The notes beneath the pieces are model-generated. The model searched no databases. It was not told the origin of the DNA and worked only from the letters and a program-made list of their open reading frames with translations. Shown piece after piece: positions 19,630 to 29,667 of a stretch of DNA of 32,359 nucleotides. Each line of letters begins with the position of its first letter. Within the stretch, counting starts at the first letter, position 1. Made by a program: the position numbers and the translations under genes. Origin of the DNA: Mucidula mucida (taxonomy: Eukaryota > Basidiomycota > Agaricomycetes > Agaricales > Physalacriaceae); assembly GCA_015501055.1 (NCBI GenBank), contig JADNYV010000390.1:1-32359 (forward strand), given 5' to 3'.

Positions 19630-20690
19630 ACTATTGCACAGTTGTTGTGGCGAATGATATATTTGTTGTTGCCAATGTCCTAAGTGTTGTCATTGTTATC
19701 CTCGAAAAATACAGTGGGTAAGTGCCCGCGCTTGTGGTTCAGCAGCACTGTTGCCTCATAATAATGGCTTATATATTTTGGAGAATTGTCAGATTAGTGT
19801 TATTGTGCAAATCCAGCAAGTTGGGATTAATTTAATGGCTAAGCACATGCATGCACTGATTCATAGTAGAGCAGCCTTGTCCTGAGGGCTTACACTATCC
19901 GTATTCCGTGCAGCTGGCGTAGTTGCAAAGACAAATGCAAAGAATTGCCCCAGAACATATTTGAGGGCACAGCAAATAAGATAAACCACACTGAAGAAAG
20001 AGAAAAATCAGAGAGCAAGCAAAAAAAGCCTCAGCATCAGTTCTGGGGCCAACAAGCACAACATAAAAGTTGTGCTGTGGTGATCAGAGTACAAGAGCTG
20101 AGATTAGCATGGATTGATTGTTATCCAGCAACTGCTGGGGCAATTGGCCAGCTTGGCAATTGGCTTTAAGCCCAAATAACTTACCAAAAATCTTGAGAAT
20201 ATAAATGCTCATTAAGCCAGATGCTGGACATATACTTGCCTCACATACTTTTCTTGTACCATTTTTCATTATGAGTGACTACAAGTTGCGCGGGTTACAA
20301 CAGATTTTGAACCAAAACCCGCACCCATACCCGCCAGTACCCCTATCCACAACTCAAACTGGGTTGGCTGACCTGGGGTATTCACTATAGATTCAAGCTG
20401 CTAAAAGAAGTAAGAACCAGGATAAAACAAAATATAAGTAAGTGAGGAAATAGGGAATAAAAGCAGAAGCAGCATTCAGAAGGGGATACACTGTTGAATA
20501 TAGACAAAAAAAAAGAGCAAATGACATGTGCATCATCTTGGGCTGAATGTGTCTGCAACACCCTCTAGCCCACAAGTCCCACTTCTGAGTCTTTATTGTG
20601 TTGGGCTAATCCACAAATTAAATTCAGCTTATTTAAGCCTGTTGCCAATATTAGTGTTTAAAAGTCAAGTTAGGTTAGGTTTTTTAACCC
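19630..20690 (+). repeat. older repeat, right part, with second hairpin copy
   Basis: No gene is supported; the frame at 19945-20169 has no recognisable domain. The C-rich block at about 20310-20350 (AAACCCGCACCC, ATACCCGCC) and the hairpin at 20540-20571 repeat, in the same order and orientation, the layout at 10796-11217. The two copies differ in the distance between block and hairpin (about 230 against 390 bp). Confidence 0.35.
20540..20571 (+). repeat. conserved hairpin, copy 2
   Basis: GGGCT pairs with AGCCC and GTGT with ACAC around CTGCA. It is related to 11188-11217 and in the same orientation. Confidence 0.5.
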
Positions 20691-21150
20691 TAAAGAGCAT
20701 GACTAGTAACCATAATTGGTTAAAGAAATTTTTTTATTAGCCTAATCGGTAACTGTAACTGCAGTTTAACTATAACTGTTTATAATTGCAGTCATGAGAT
20801 CAATCAGTGACTAATCTAACTAATTAATGATTAGACCAGTTAATAATAGTAAAAGTAATTAATATAAATTGAATAAAAACATTATAATATTAATAAAAAT
20901 AGCTATACTATAATATACTACTTAAATAGTATTATTATAGTAAAAGGTTAATAATATTACTTAGTAAGTATACATATTGCCTGATGAGTATACCAAAAAT
21001 AAGTATAAAACAGTATTTAATATGTTATACATAGTGAATAAAGGGGTCATTAGTTAGAGCCGTTATAACCGGTTACTAGCCAATTATAAGTGGTTATTCA
21101 TTTTTAGCTTTTTGAATAATTATTAACCATGACCAGTCAAAGACCTATTA
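20691..21150. other. AT-rich block
   Basis: A strongly A+T-rich stretch, unlike the sequence on both sides, with no open frame. It is bordered by related words (CTAGTAACC near 20700 and, inverted, GGTTACTAG near 21072) and contains the palindrome TAACCGGTTA (about 21067). It may be an old MITE or a heavily mutated repeat; neither can be shown. Confidence 0.35.
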
Positions 21151-21159
21151 AGGACAATG

Positions 21160-21537
21160 CACATAGAACACAACAACTGCTTGGACCACATAGTGAGAAG
21201 GCAGAGGAAATATGGATAGGCAAATAAAAAGATAAGAGCAATGCTGGGCTAGGCCTATGTAGTGCAGGAAGTGACTGTGTAGTATAAAGACATTAAGAAC
21301 AGAGTAAGGAACTAGCTACTGGGGGCATGGATATATATATAGGAATTTAGGCGTATAGCCTTAATAGATTATCATGTGGTGCTGTGCTGTGCATGCGTCG
21401 TCATAAGTTATGGGACTGTCCATCTAATTTTAAGGCTGTTCCGAGCTGTGTAAGTGGATTGCCTCAGCGGATTGCATGACTATGCAGTGTGGGAAAAGGA
21501 AAGAATTACATAAAAATAAAAGATATCTGTGATAATA
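21160..21537 (-). repeat. probable 3' LTR of element E (approximate left end)
   Basis: On the minus strand a polypurine run (AAAGGGGGG) at about 21541-21549 is followed by TATTATCACAG, which looks like an LTR start with TG changed to TA. A TATA-like run (TATATATATA) lies at about 21330. The left boundary is a guess based on where the sequence turns AT-rich. Confidence 0.35.
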
Positions 21538-21540
21538 CCC

Positions 21541-22775
21541 CCCTTTAGGCTGTGCTTATGCCTGGAGCACAGGGGTTAAACACCAAATGTCCCTTACTAT
21601 GAGGCCAAACAAAGCACAGGTCTGAGGAATATGTATATGTGTGCTCCATTGGGGGGATTGAACTGGCGAATTGCCAGCAGTGAGCGCCCAAGAAGTGTCT
21701 GGATGAGCTTAGTAAAACTTGTAGATTAATTCTTTTGAGTCAGTGGCAAAATTGGAAGTGGAAATCTATGAATTTTCCAATAAGGAGTATCCAAGCCACT
21801 TGATGAGGTTTTATGTACCCCATCTGTTAGTTGGCTTACATGATTCAAGGATAGTCTCCATGTTGTACTGCTTTAACCCACCCAAGAGATTAGGTATGAC
21901 ATTGGGCGCTGGTGGACCATGCACCTTGGTTTTTACCCATGGGAGGAGAAGTCTGGTGTGAAAGACATTGTGAATACACCATTTTTTTGGCAGATCAAGT
22001 TAGAAGTTTACTGTTCCAATGGCTTCAGTGATCCTGAACAGGTCATATTGCTTCTTGAACAACTTAGCTAATGGATGTGTAGTCTTAATATTTTTTTCGT
22101 CAAGCATCACCAAGTTGCTAACTCTAAACGGCAAGTGCTTAAGGAGATAATTGCCGTGTTAAGCCTTTATAACCTCTACCGCATTGGTCAAGCTGGCCTT
22201 CACCTCTTTATGCAATTGGTTCAGTGTTTTAAGGCGGGCTTCAATGAATGGGATATGAGAGTTGGTGTGAACGGCAGGAATGATGTGTGAAAGGTAACTG
22301 TGAAGGAGCTCAAACAGGGCTTTCTCTATAGCAAAGTGAGTGCAAATATTGTGCAAGAATTCTGCAAAAGGAAGGTACTTGCCAATAGTTGTAGAACACG
22401 CGCAAGTATTGCTCTAATTCCTAATTGAATTGTTTGATCTCGCTATCCATTTCCGGATAATAAGCCGTACTAAGAGCGGAGATGACACCAAGTTGTTTGT
22501 ATATGACTTGCATGACCTAGCTGGCAAATTGAGGTCCACAATCTGTGATAAGCTTATCCTAAAGGCTGAAATGTTGGTAGGTGTGGTTGAGTAGCAGATC
22601 TACCGTGTCATCTGAGATAATCATGTCTTGGCACGGGGTAACCACTACTGTCTTGGTGAAGCGGTTAACAACACAGTGGATTGTGTTATAGCTATCGCAT
22701 TTCGGTAAACTAACAATAAAGTTGCTAGTAATTGTACTAAAAAGGTATGTAGGAATTTCATTGGGGACTAGCAGT
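21541..22775 (-). pseudogene. element E: decayed gypsy integrase and chromodomain, second lineage
   Basis: With several stops and shifts, the minus strand reads NTIHCVVNRFTKTVVVTPC, then LITDCGPQFAS, LGVISALSTAYYPEMDSEI and LEQYLRVFYNYWQ. It continues with the integrase C-terminus (IEARLKTLNQLHKEV, QYDLFRITEAIG, NVFHTRLLLPW) and a degraded chromodomain (ETILES, LIKWLGY). The order is that of a gypsy chromovirus integrase, but the sequence differs clearly from the A-D family. The first catalytic Asp appears as Asn (ITSNFIV), and the usual D-R-G reads DCG. It is cut at 22775 by an LTR of the A-D family. Confidence 0.75.
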
Positions 22776-23429
22776 ATATTAGCGACTGACTATAGCCACG
22801 AGACTAAACCAGGTACCACAAAGAGACTTAGGAAAAGAAAGTGTTCGTGTTCGTAGAATTAGGGTAGGCCAGGTGTATAAACGAGATCGGAACTAAAGTA
22901 CAATAATACTATGCTACTGCTTATATACTAGTAAGTCTGTGTTTGGGACTCCTTGTTCATATATGTTTCCGCTAGGGATGCTCCACGCCCTTGACCCAGT
23001 GTTATATGCTACTAGTCTGTGAAACCATTAAATATGAGTGGTAACTGCATGTAAATAATAATACTGAAACAATTATGTGTGCTACGAGTGTTGGTGGTGT
23101 GTATACAATAGGAAGTCCATGAGGTATCGGCATGTATGATGTCATCCATGTGTTGGGCGTGTGTCCGACATGAGTACAGCTTCGGTAAATGAAAAGGAGT
23201 ATAATTAATGACAAAACAGATGATGAAATAGTCCGTTGATTGATAAGACAAGCCCCAATAAGATATAATGAGGATGTGAAAATGTGAAGATATGGCGATT
23301 CATAACATCACCCCCTCCTTAAGGCGCAAGTTCCATTCTGTGCCAGAGTCGCTCCATGAGGGCTGCAGAGGGCAGCATGGTGTTTAGGGGTTTGGTATTG
23401 GGTGGCGGCATAGGTTGGAATATGTGGGA
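22776..23429 (-). mobile_element. element F: LTR plus short pol tail (truncated)
   Basis: The LTR (22776-23307, minus strand) belongs to the A-D family; its terminal TG is changed (TATTAGCGAC on the plus strand). Next come the inverted polypurine tract (23308-23320) and about 110 bp of the pol 3' end (stop codon and the RRMELAP-like tail). Homology then stops at about 23429, where copia-like sequence begins. Most of the element is missing, so a deletion or recombination joined it to the copia fragment. Confidence 0.8.
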
Positions 23430-24153
23430 TCAATATCAGTGGTTGGAAAAACGAAGACAAAAGCGGAATCTGAAGTGGTTGGCACTTTGTTGCATGTGAG
23501 GCAATAGAGTTTATAATTTAGAATGCGGGTACCGGTGGCGAGAACATGTTTGCGGCCATGATTGCCAATAATAATAACAGAGTCTGAGAAGAAGCAACAC
23601 TTGCACTGGAGGTTATTAGAGATAGTAGCAATAGAGACAAGGCAAAAAGAGGAGTCAGGAATCCAAAGGACATTGTTTAAGGTAAGTTCTATATTGGAGT
23701 GGTTGAGCTTTACAATACAGCTCCCAATATTGCGTGCTTCTATGGATGAGCCACTGACTCCGCGGACTTTCTTGGGTGTAAGCAGTGGTCAAAGATGCTG
23801 AAAGTCTGTCTTATCCATTATGACATGTACAGATGTGTCAAAGTCAGCCAGCCAAGGGGACATAGACAGAGGGATAGGTTCAGATGTATTGTTGAGCGAG
23901 GTACTATAGGCATCATTATTAAAATCTCTGCTGTTGGTCTTCCAGTCCACTGATGTTTGTGGATCATCAACAATGCCGAGGACAAATAGCTTATTAAAGT
24001 CAGCTGGCACCATAGTTCCTTGTACGTTGTCAGAGTAGAGGTCAATCAGGAGGTCTATTGAGAGTCCACAGAAATTAATGTCCGCATTTGCAACATGCGC
24101 CATATCACTCTTCTTGGTTGGGTCTTTCTTCTTGGATGATTCCACCTTCTTGT
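23430..24153 (-). pseudogene. Ty1/copia-type fragment: gag end, protease, pre-integrase
   Basis: The minus strand reads a long frame with AHVANADINFCGLSIDLL, then MSPWLADFDTSVHVIMDKTD and a TGA at about 23788. It continues with GSSIEARNIGSCIVKL, LTLNNVLWIPDSSFCLVS and SVIIIGNHGRKHVLATG. This order (protease followed by a GAG-pre-integrase-like domain) is typical of copia elements of basidiomycetes. The protease triad is damaged (DFD where DSG is expected). The 5' side is cut by the LTR of element B at 24154, the 3' side by the junction with element F. Confidence 0.7.
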
Positions 24154-24683
24154 TGTTATAAATTGCCATATTTTCACATTTTCACATCTCATCATATCTT
24201 ATCGAGGGCTTGTCTTATCAACTAATGGACTGTTTCATGATCTGTTTCGTCACCAATCATACCCCTTTTCATTACCAAAGCCGTACTCATGTCGGACACA
24301 CACCCAACACATGGATGACATCATACATGCCGATACCTCATGGACTTCCTATTGTATACACACCACCGACACTTGTAGCACACATGGTTGTTTCAGTATT
24401 ATTACTTACATGCAGTTACCACTTGTATTTAATGATTTCACGGACTAGTAGCATATAACACTGGGTCAAGGGCATGGAGTTATCCCTAGCGGAAACATGT
24501 ATGGACAAGGAGTCCCAAACACAGACTTACTAGTATATAAGCAGTAGTGTAGTATCATTGTACTTTAGTTCCGATCTCGTTTATACACCTGGCCTAGCCT
24601 AGTTCTACAAACACAAACGCTTTCTTCCTTAAGTTCTTGCTGTGGTACCTGGTTAAGTCTCGTGGCTTAGTCAGTCGCTAACA
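24154..24683 (+). repeat. 5' LTR of element B
   Basis: This 530 bp LTR starts TGTTATAAATTGCC and ends CAGTCGCTAACA. TATATAAG lies at 24534 and the predicted transcript start TAGTTCCGATCT at 24566-24577. Confidence 0.93.
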
Positions 24684-24685
24684 GA

Positions 24686-24697
24686 AGATCGGAACTA
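24686..24697 (+). other. primer-binding site, self-priming type (element B)
   Basis: AGATCGGAACTA is the exact reverse complement of TAGTTCCGATCT at 24566-24577 in its own LTR, 12 of 12 bases. It starts two bases after the LTR end. Confidence 0.65.
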
Positions 24698-25282
24698 CTT
24701 TCTACCACCTACCACACATCCCTGATTGTCGATCAGCACTTCGCTGTTTGATCATTGCACATTCCCCTATTCTCTTTCCCTGTTTATAGATTAATGGATT
24801 CCTAATTCCAGCGCACATCCGCATACATGTGTATTGGTCCCAGTAGCGCCGGCTAACAGTTAGAGATAACTGCCTCGGGTGCTGGAAGTAGCCGCTCTCA
24901 CGAGAACGAACTTTTGGCAGTTGCACCTCAGTGGGCGCTGTTTATGGGTCAACCCCCGTTCCCAGGAAAACTTTGGCTTACCTCACACCAGAGGGACGTC
25001 GGCTGGGCAATTGCAAACTTGTGACGAGCTCTTGGGCTCCGTAGATACGTAGTCAGTAGTCGGTAAAATAGCGTAGACAGTTACAATACCTACCTACTTT
25101 ACTTACCTTACGATACACACCATCATTCCCCACCCTACCAAGTCCTGGATTCTATTTTAGATCTAGGTGATTCCTCCTTATTCATCCAAACCTCTATTCC
25201 TTCACCCATTTCATCTAAATCTGCATCACCCATATCCCCACTTTCACCCTTTCACTCTCTGATCTTATCACCCCGATTCATC

Positions 25283-26269
25283 ATGTTCAACAAAGCACCC
25301 AAGCCCGCTCATCACGCCAATGTTGAACCCAAAGGCCGATCCCTTGTTAACAAACCTTACGACTATGACGGGAACAAGACTAAGTACAAAAGCTGGTGGC
25401 AATCCATGTTTACATACATCCGTAACAAGAAGAACAACCTCACATCTGACTCCGAAAGGATTGATGTTGTTCTCTCCTACATCCAAGGCGATCATGTCAA
25501 TGCATGGGTCCAGAACTACATGGATCAGAACTTTGACGAGGAAGAAGAGGAATGGACAGTGTCTTGGACACAGTTCAAAGAGCATTTGAAGGAGCGATTT
25601 GTGGATTCCAACCTCGCGCAAGATGCACAAGATCAGATCAAGTGGTTGCGCCAGGGGCAAGACACCACTCAAGATTTTTTCCAGAAGTTCGAGGTTCTGC
25701 TCACTCAGGCAGGATATTCGAAGGATGACGCATTTCTCGTGCGACTTCTCGAGACCAACGTCAATGAGAAGATCATTGATCAGATCTATGGTAGCCGGGA
25801 CGGGTTGCCAGAGAAGTACAAGGATTGGAAGGCACAGATCATTCAGATTGATCAGCTGTGGAGAAGGCCGGCAGCGAGCAAGAGGTCCAGCATGCAGTCC
25901 CAGCCCCAAGCTCTGCAGGCGGCTATATCGAGAGCCAATCCTATGAACCCACCCCCGACGCCGATCACACGACGAGATGCCACTGGCGTCACCTATGGAG
26001 GAGCCGGCAGGCCAATGGACATCGACAATGCACGTCGAAGGGGACTCTGCTTCAGCTGTGGCGAACACGGCCACGTCAGCAGGTTCTGTCCGAAGAAGGG
26101 TCGACCCCAGACAATTCGGGGTCTATGGACTGAAATGAATGACGAGGAGAAGAAGAAGTTGGCCGAAGAGTTGGGTTTGCGAAGCTCCCGCAGTAGACGC
26201 AGTCCTGCTGGAGCAGTTGCCAAGGGAAGAATCGTCAGATGCAGTATCTATTTACAGTACTGGTACTAA
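25283..26269 (+). CDS. gag: Gag of element B (328 aa, uninterrupted)
   Basis: This is the only complete gag in the window. Residues about 25-195 form the Gag core (YDGNKTKYKSWWQSMF, WTQFKEHLKERFVDSN, LRQGQDTTQDFFQKFEVLL). A proline-rich linker follows (MNPPPTPITRRDATG), then a CX2CX4HX4C zinc knuckle with C256, C259, H264 and C269. Gag forms the virus-like particle and the knuckle binds the element RNA. The start ATG at 25283 is in the same place as in element A. The C-terminal end after about residue 305 is Arg/Ser-rich and overlaps the pol frame, which is +1 relative to gag. Natural-looking pol sequence (LLEQLPREESSDAVSIYSTG) begins inside this overlap, so the switch probably lies near 26170-26185. 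Confidence 0.9.
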   Translation: MFNKAPKPAHHANVEPKGRSLVNKPYDYDGNKTKYKSWWQSMFTYIRNKKNNLTSDSERIDVVLSYIQGDHVNAWVQNYMDQNFDEEEEEWTVSWTQFKEHLKERFVDSNLAQDAQDQIKWLRQGQDTTQDFFQKFEVLLTQAGYSKDDAFLVRLLETNVNEKIIDQIYGSRDGLPEKYKDWKAQIIQIDQLWRRPAASKRSSMQSQPQALQAAISRANPMNPPPTPITRRDATGVTYGGAGRPMDIDNARRRGLCFSCGEHGHVSRFCPKKGRPQTIRGLWTEMNDEEKKKLAEELGLRSSRSRRSPAGAVAKGRIVRCSIYLQYWY

Positions 26270-27201
26270 GGCATCTAAAATATCATCAACAATTTCACCA
26301 TCAAAACCTGCGAAAGAAAGATACGAACCAAACACGCCTGAGTGGGTTGCACAAAGGCTAAGAGAGGACGAAGTGTCGAGAGCAGTAGGAATTTTGAGAG
26401 CATGGATGCCGGAGCGGAGAGAGAGAGAAGCAACAGAAGAAAAGGTAATGGCGATCAGAGCGTTGACAAAGGAAGCTGCGGTGGAAGTTGTGACGGAGTT
26501 GAAAAAGTCGAGAAAGTACATCCGGAAAACAAAGGGGCAGGACATGAAATTTTGAGTAACCATAGAGAGCGTGCACACAGGCTCTGAATGGGAAACGAGT
26601 GCCCTTCTCAACAGTGGAGCAACGGGTTCTTGTGTCAATAAAGAATTTGTTGAGAGGAACAGACTCCCAATCAAGGAGTTACCGGTCAAGCTTCCTGTCT
26701 ACAATGTGGATGGAACCCTAAACAAGGGAGGAGCAATCAAAGGTTTTGTGGAGGTCCGGATGAAGATCGGAGATCACACCGAAAAGATTGAGTTAGCCGT
26801 CACCAACCTTGGCAAAACAAGTATCTTTTTGGGGCTAGATTGGCTACAATATCAGAACCCCACGATCAACTGGACGGAATCCACATTGACCTTTGATCAA
26901 TGCCCAGACCGTTGCGGTTATCTACCCGAGTACGACTCACCGGAAGATGAAGGAGAAGATGTAGAAGAGAAGTTGGAGGAGGGAGAGCGGTTGTGTTGGA
27001 TGAACTGGGACAACTATTGCAAAAGCGGTGAAAAGCTGAGATCACAACAGCCTTCATCCGCTGCTGCACCTTACATTGAGGAATTCTCTGATGTATTCAG
27101 CAAGGCAGACTTTGATAAGCTACCAGAGCAAAGACCCTGGGATCACGCGATAGAACTCACACCTGATTCCAAACTGGTTGACTGTAAGGTCTATCCCCTT
27201 A
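26180..27201 (+). pseudogene. protease and start of pol of element B (stop codon, truncated)
   Basis: The pol frame starts within the gag overlap, reads through the linker (PNTPEWVAQRLREDE, WMPERREREATEEKV) to TGA at 26553, then in the same frame into the protease. The core is SALLNSGATGSCVNKEF, with the flap region and FLGLDWLQYQNP following. An acidic linker (SPEDEGEDVEEKLEEGE) leads to the RT entry (YIEEFSDVFSKADFDKLP). Element C interrupts the frame after VYPL. The Asn in place of the catalytic Asp and the TGA are shared with both units of element A. Confidence 0.85.
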
Positions 27202-27731
27202 TGTTAGCGACTGACTAAGCCATGAGACTCATCCAGGTACCACAGCAAGAAACTAAGGAAGAAAGTGTTCGCGTTCGTAAGACTAGGCTAGGCCAGGTGT
27301 ATAAACGAGATCGGAACTAAAGTACAATGATACTATACTACTGCTTATATACTAGTAAGCCTGTGTTTGGGACTCCTTGTCCATACGTGTTTCCGCTAGG
27401 GATAACTCCACGCCCTTGACCCAGTGTTGTATGCTACTAGTCCATGAAACCATTAAATATGAGTGGTAACTGCATGTAAGTAATAATACTGAAACGACCA
27501 TGTGTGCTACAAGTGTCGGTGGTGTGTATACAATAGGAAGTCCATGAGGTATCGGCATGTATGATGTCATCCATGTGTTGGGTGTGTGTCCGACATGAGT
27601 ACGGCTTTGGTAATGAAAAGGAGTATGGTTGGTGACGAAACAGATGATGAAACAGTCCGTTGGTTGATAAGACAAGCCCCCCAATAAGATATGATAAGAT
27701 TGAAAATGTGAAAATATGGCGATTCATAACA
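27202..27731 (-). repeat. 3' LTR of element C
   Basis: A 530 bp inverted LTR of the A-D family, starting TGTTAGCGACTG and ending GATTCATAACA on the plus strand. It lies in inverted orientation to the LTR of element B. Confidence 0.95.
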
Positions 27732-29667
27732 TCACCCCCTCCTTAAGGCGCAAGTTCCATTCTGCGCCAGAGTCGCGCCATAAGGGCTGCAGAGGGTAAC
27801 ATGACGTCAAGGGGTTCGGTATCAGGCGGTGGCATGAGTCGGAATAGATGTGATGGAAATTGCGACATGGGGACTTCAATGCGAGCAAGCGCGGGTGGCT
27901 TCGGCTTGTTCGGATATTGTTGGTGGAAATCGCTGATAGCTTCGTCGGCATTTTTGAGATTTCATGCCGGTTCCCATGTCTGCTCGTGTGTGCCATAACC
28001 CTTCCAGTGAACCTTGTATTGAAAACCTCCGCGGTACTTCCGGGAATTCACCACTTTCTCAACCTCCCATTCCGGTTCGGCGCCTTCCAGCACAGGTGGT
28101 GGACGCGTGTCTCGGGGTTGCGTCGGGAATTGCGGCTCGTGGTAAGGTGTCAGCAGAGCCTCATTGAACACGGGATGGATGCTTTTCCACGTGTGAGGAA
28201 TCTGGAGCTTATAAGAGCTCGTCCCGACTTTCTTGATCACTTTGAACGGCCCGAAACGTTTGTCATCAAGCTTCTTCATTGGTTGGTCTGTGCTGAGATT
28301 CGTCCCTTCCAGCCATACTTTGTCGCCCTCCTTGTACTCTACTGCGTCTGTCCGCTTCCTGTCATAAAACCGTTTCATGTCCTCTTTGGCCATCTTCAAT
28401 GCTGACCCCACTTCGTCCCATGTTTTCCTCATGCCGTCGGCAAACTCCTGCGCAGTCTCGTTTCTTGATGCCGTTTTCGGAGCGGTGCCTTTGTAGGGAT
28501 GTCTGCCCATATCTGCGAAGAACGGAGTGACTTTGGTCGCCGAGTGAACTCGATCGTTGTAAACAAATTCAGCAGAGGGTAGCCATTTGTGCCAGTCGTT
28601 CTGATGGTAGTCGACAAATAACCGTAAGAAATGTTCTATCTCTTGGTTCAGCCGTTCCGTCTGCCCATTTGCCTGTGGATGATACGCCGTTGTAAAGTTT
28701 CCTTGTATGCCCAACAACCGGTACAACTCCTTTATGAAACGCGAGTGGTATTGTGGACCGCGATCATGTATCATCTGTCGTGGCATCCCATGTATGGGGA
28801 AAATGCGATCACGGTAAATGCGGGCCATGCCTTCCGACGTCAGAGTGGTGTGTGTTGGTATGATGCGTAATCGCTTTGTGAAATGGTCCACAAACGTGCT
28901 GATCGCGTTGTATCCTCCTGATTCCGGCAGTTCTCCAATCATGTCCGTCCCTACTATCTCCCATGGCTCGCTTGGCACATCAATAGGATGAAGAGGTGCA
29001 GCCAGCTTCGTGCGATGTGACTTTGTGACCTGGCATTTTTGACACCCTTCTACGTATTCACGGACGTCTCGGCTGATTCCTGGCCACCAATAGGTACGTG
29101 TGATCAGCTCAAGGGTCTTGTATTGTCCGGGATGCCCTGCAAGCTGTGCATCATGATGCATTCCAATAACTTTTCCCCGCAATTCCTTGTCCTTCGGTAT
29201 GTAAATACGATCTTTCCACATAATAAGTCCGTTTTCCTTCTCTTCCCATCCTTTTTCTTTGTTTTCTAATGCTTTTTGTACGTATCTGTCTTTGTTTCCT
29301 TTTCTTTGTTTGATTTTGTTAAGTAATTTGTCCTCCGGTGTATCTACTGTATGTAAAGAGAATTGAATTTGTAAAATAAAAAACTCCGGCTTGAGCAAAA
29401 CAACGTTTTCATTATCTTTTTCCCCCTTCTCAAGGCCTGTCATCCTTGACAAGGCATCAGCTTTCCCCATCGTCTTGCCCGGCTTGTGAATCATCTGTAT
29501 GTCATACTCCGCCAACTCCGTAACCCATCTTGCCTGCCTCCGATTCAACTTCTGTGGCTTCCGGAAGTACTGGAGGTTTTGATGATCGGTAAACACCTCC
29601 ACCGTTTCCTTGCTCTAAGGAGATATTGTCTCCAGTCGTTGATCAAGTCCATGATAGCCATCATTTC
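27732..29667 (-). pseudogene. pol of element C: RNase H, integrase, chromodomain
   Basis: The longest frame is 29602-27962 (546 codons). It starts in RNase H (VFTDHQNLQYF) and includes the integrase zinc region (MHHDAQLAGHPG, CQKC). The complete catalytic core follows (VGTDMIGELP, MIHDRGPQYHS, QTERLNQEIEHF), then the C-terminal domain and the chromodomain (VEKVVNSRKYRGG, VHWKGYG, QTWEPA). There a TGC to TGA change stops it inside the chromodomain at about 27964; the remaining tail stays in frame to TAA at 27743. A one-base loss near 29615 breaks the frame upstream in RNase H. The integrase core is the best-preserved one in the window. Confidence 0.9.

Larger units (their letters stand above)
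24154..27201 (+). mobile_element. element B: 5' part of a gypsy chromovirus, cut by element C
   Basis: LTR (24154-24683), primer site, leader, gag, linker, protease and the first residues before RT are present. Relative to element A, homology ends at 27201 (VYPL), where the inverted LTR of element C begins. The rest of B would lie beyond element C, outside the window. Confidence 0.9.
27202..29667 (-). mobile_element. element C: 3' part of a gypsy chromovirus, minus strand, cut by element D
   Basis: Its 3' LTR (27202-27731) abuts element B at 27201. Polypurine tract, chromodomain, integrase and part of RNase H follow. At 29667 the RNase H frame is interrupted by the LTR of element D. The rest of C would lie right of D, beyond the window. 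The nesting order B, then C, then D follows directly from the junctions. Confidence 0.9.

Noticed and set aside
20668..20695. TTAGGTTAGG and AACCCTAA, telomere-like
   Set aside because: Only one or two degenerate units in an AT-rich setting; not a telomeric tract.
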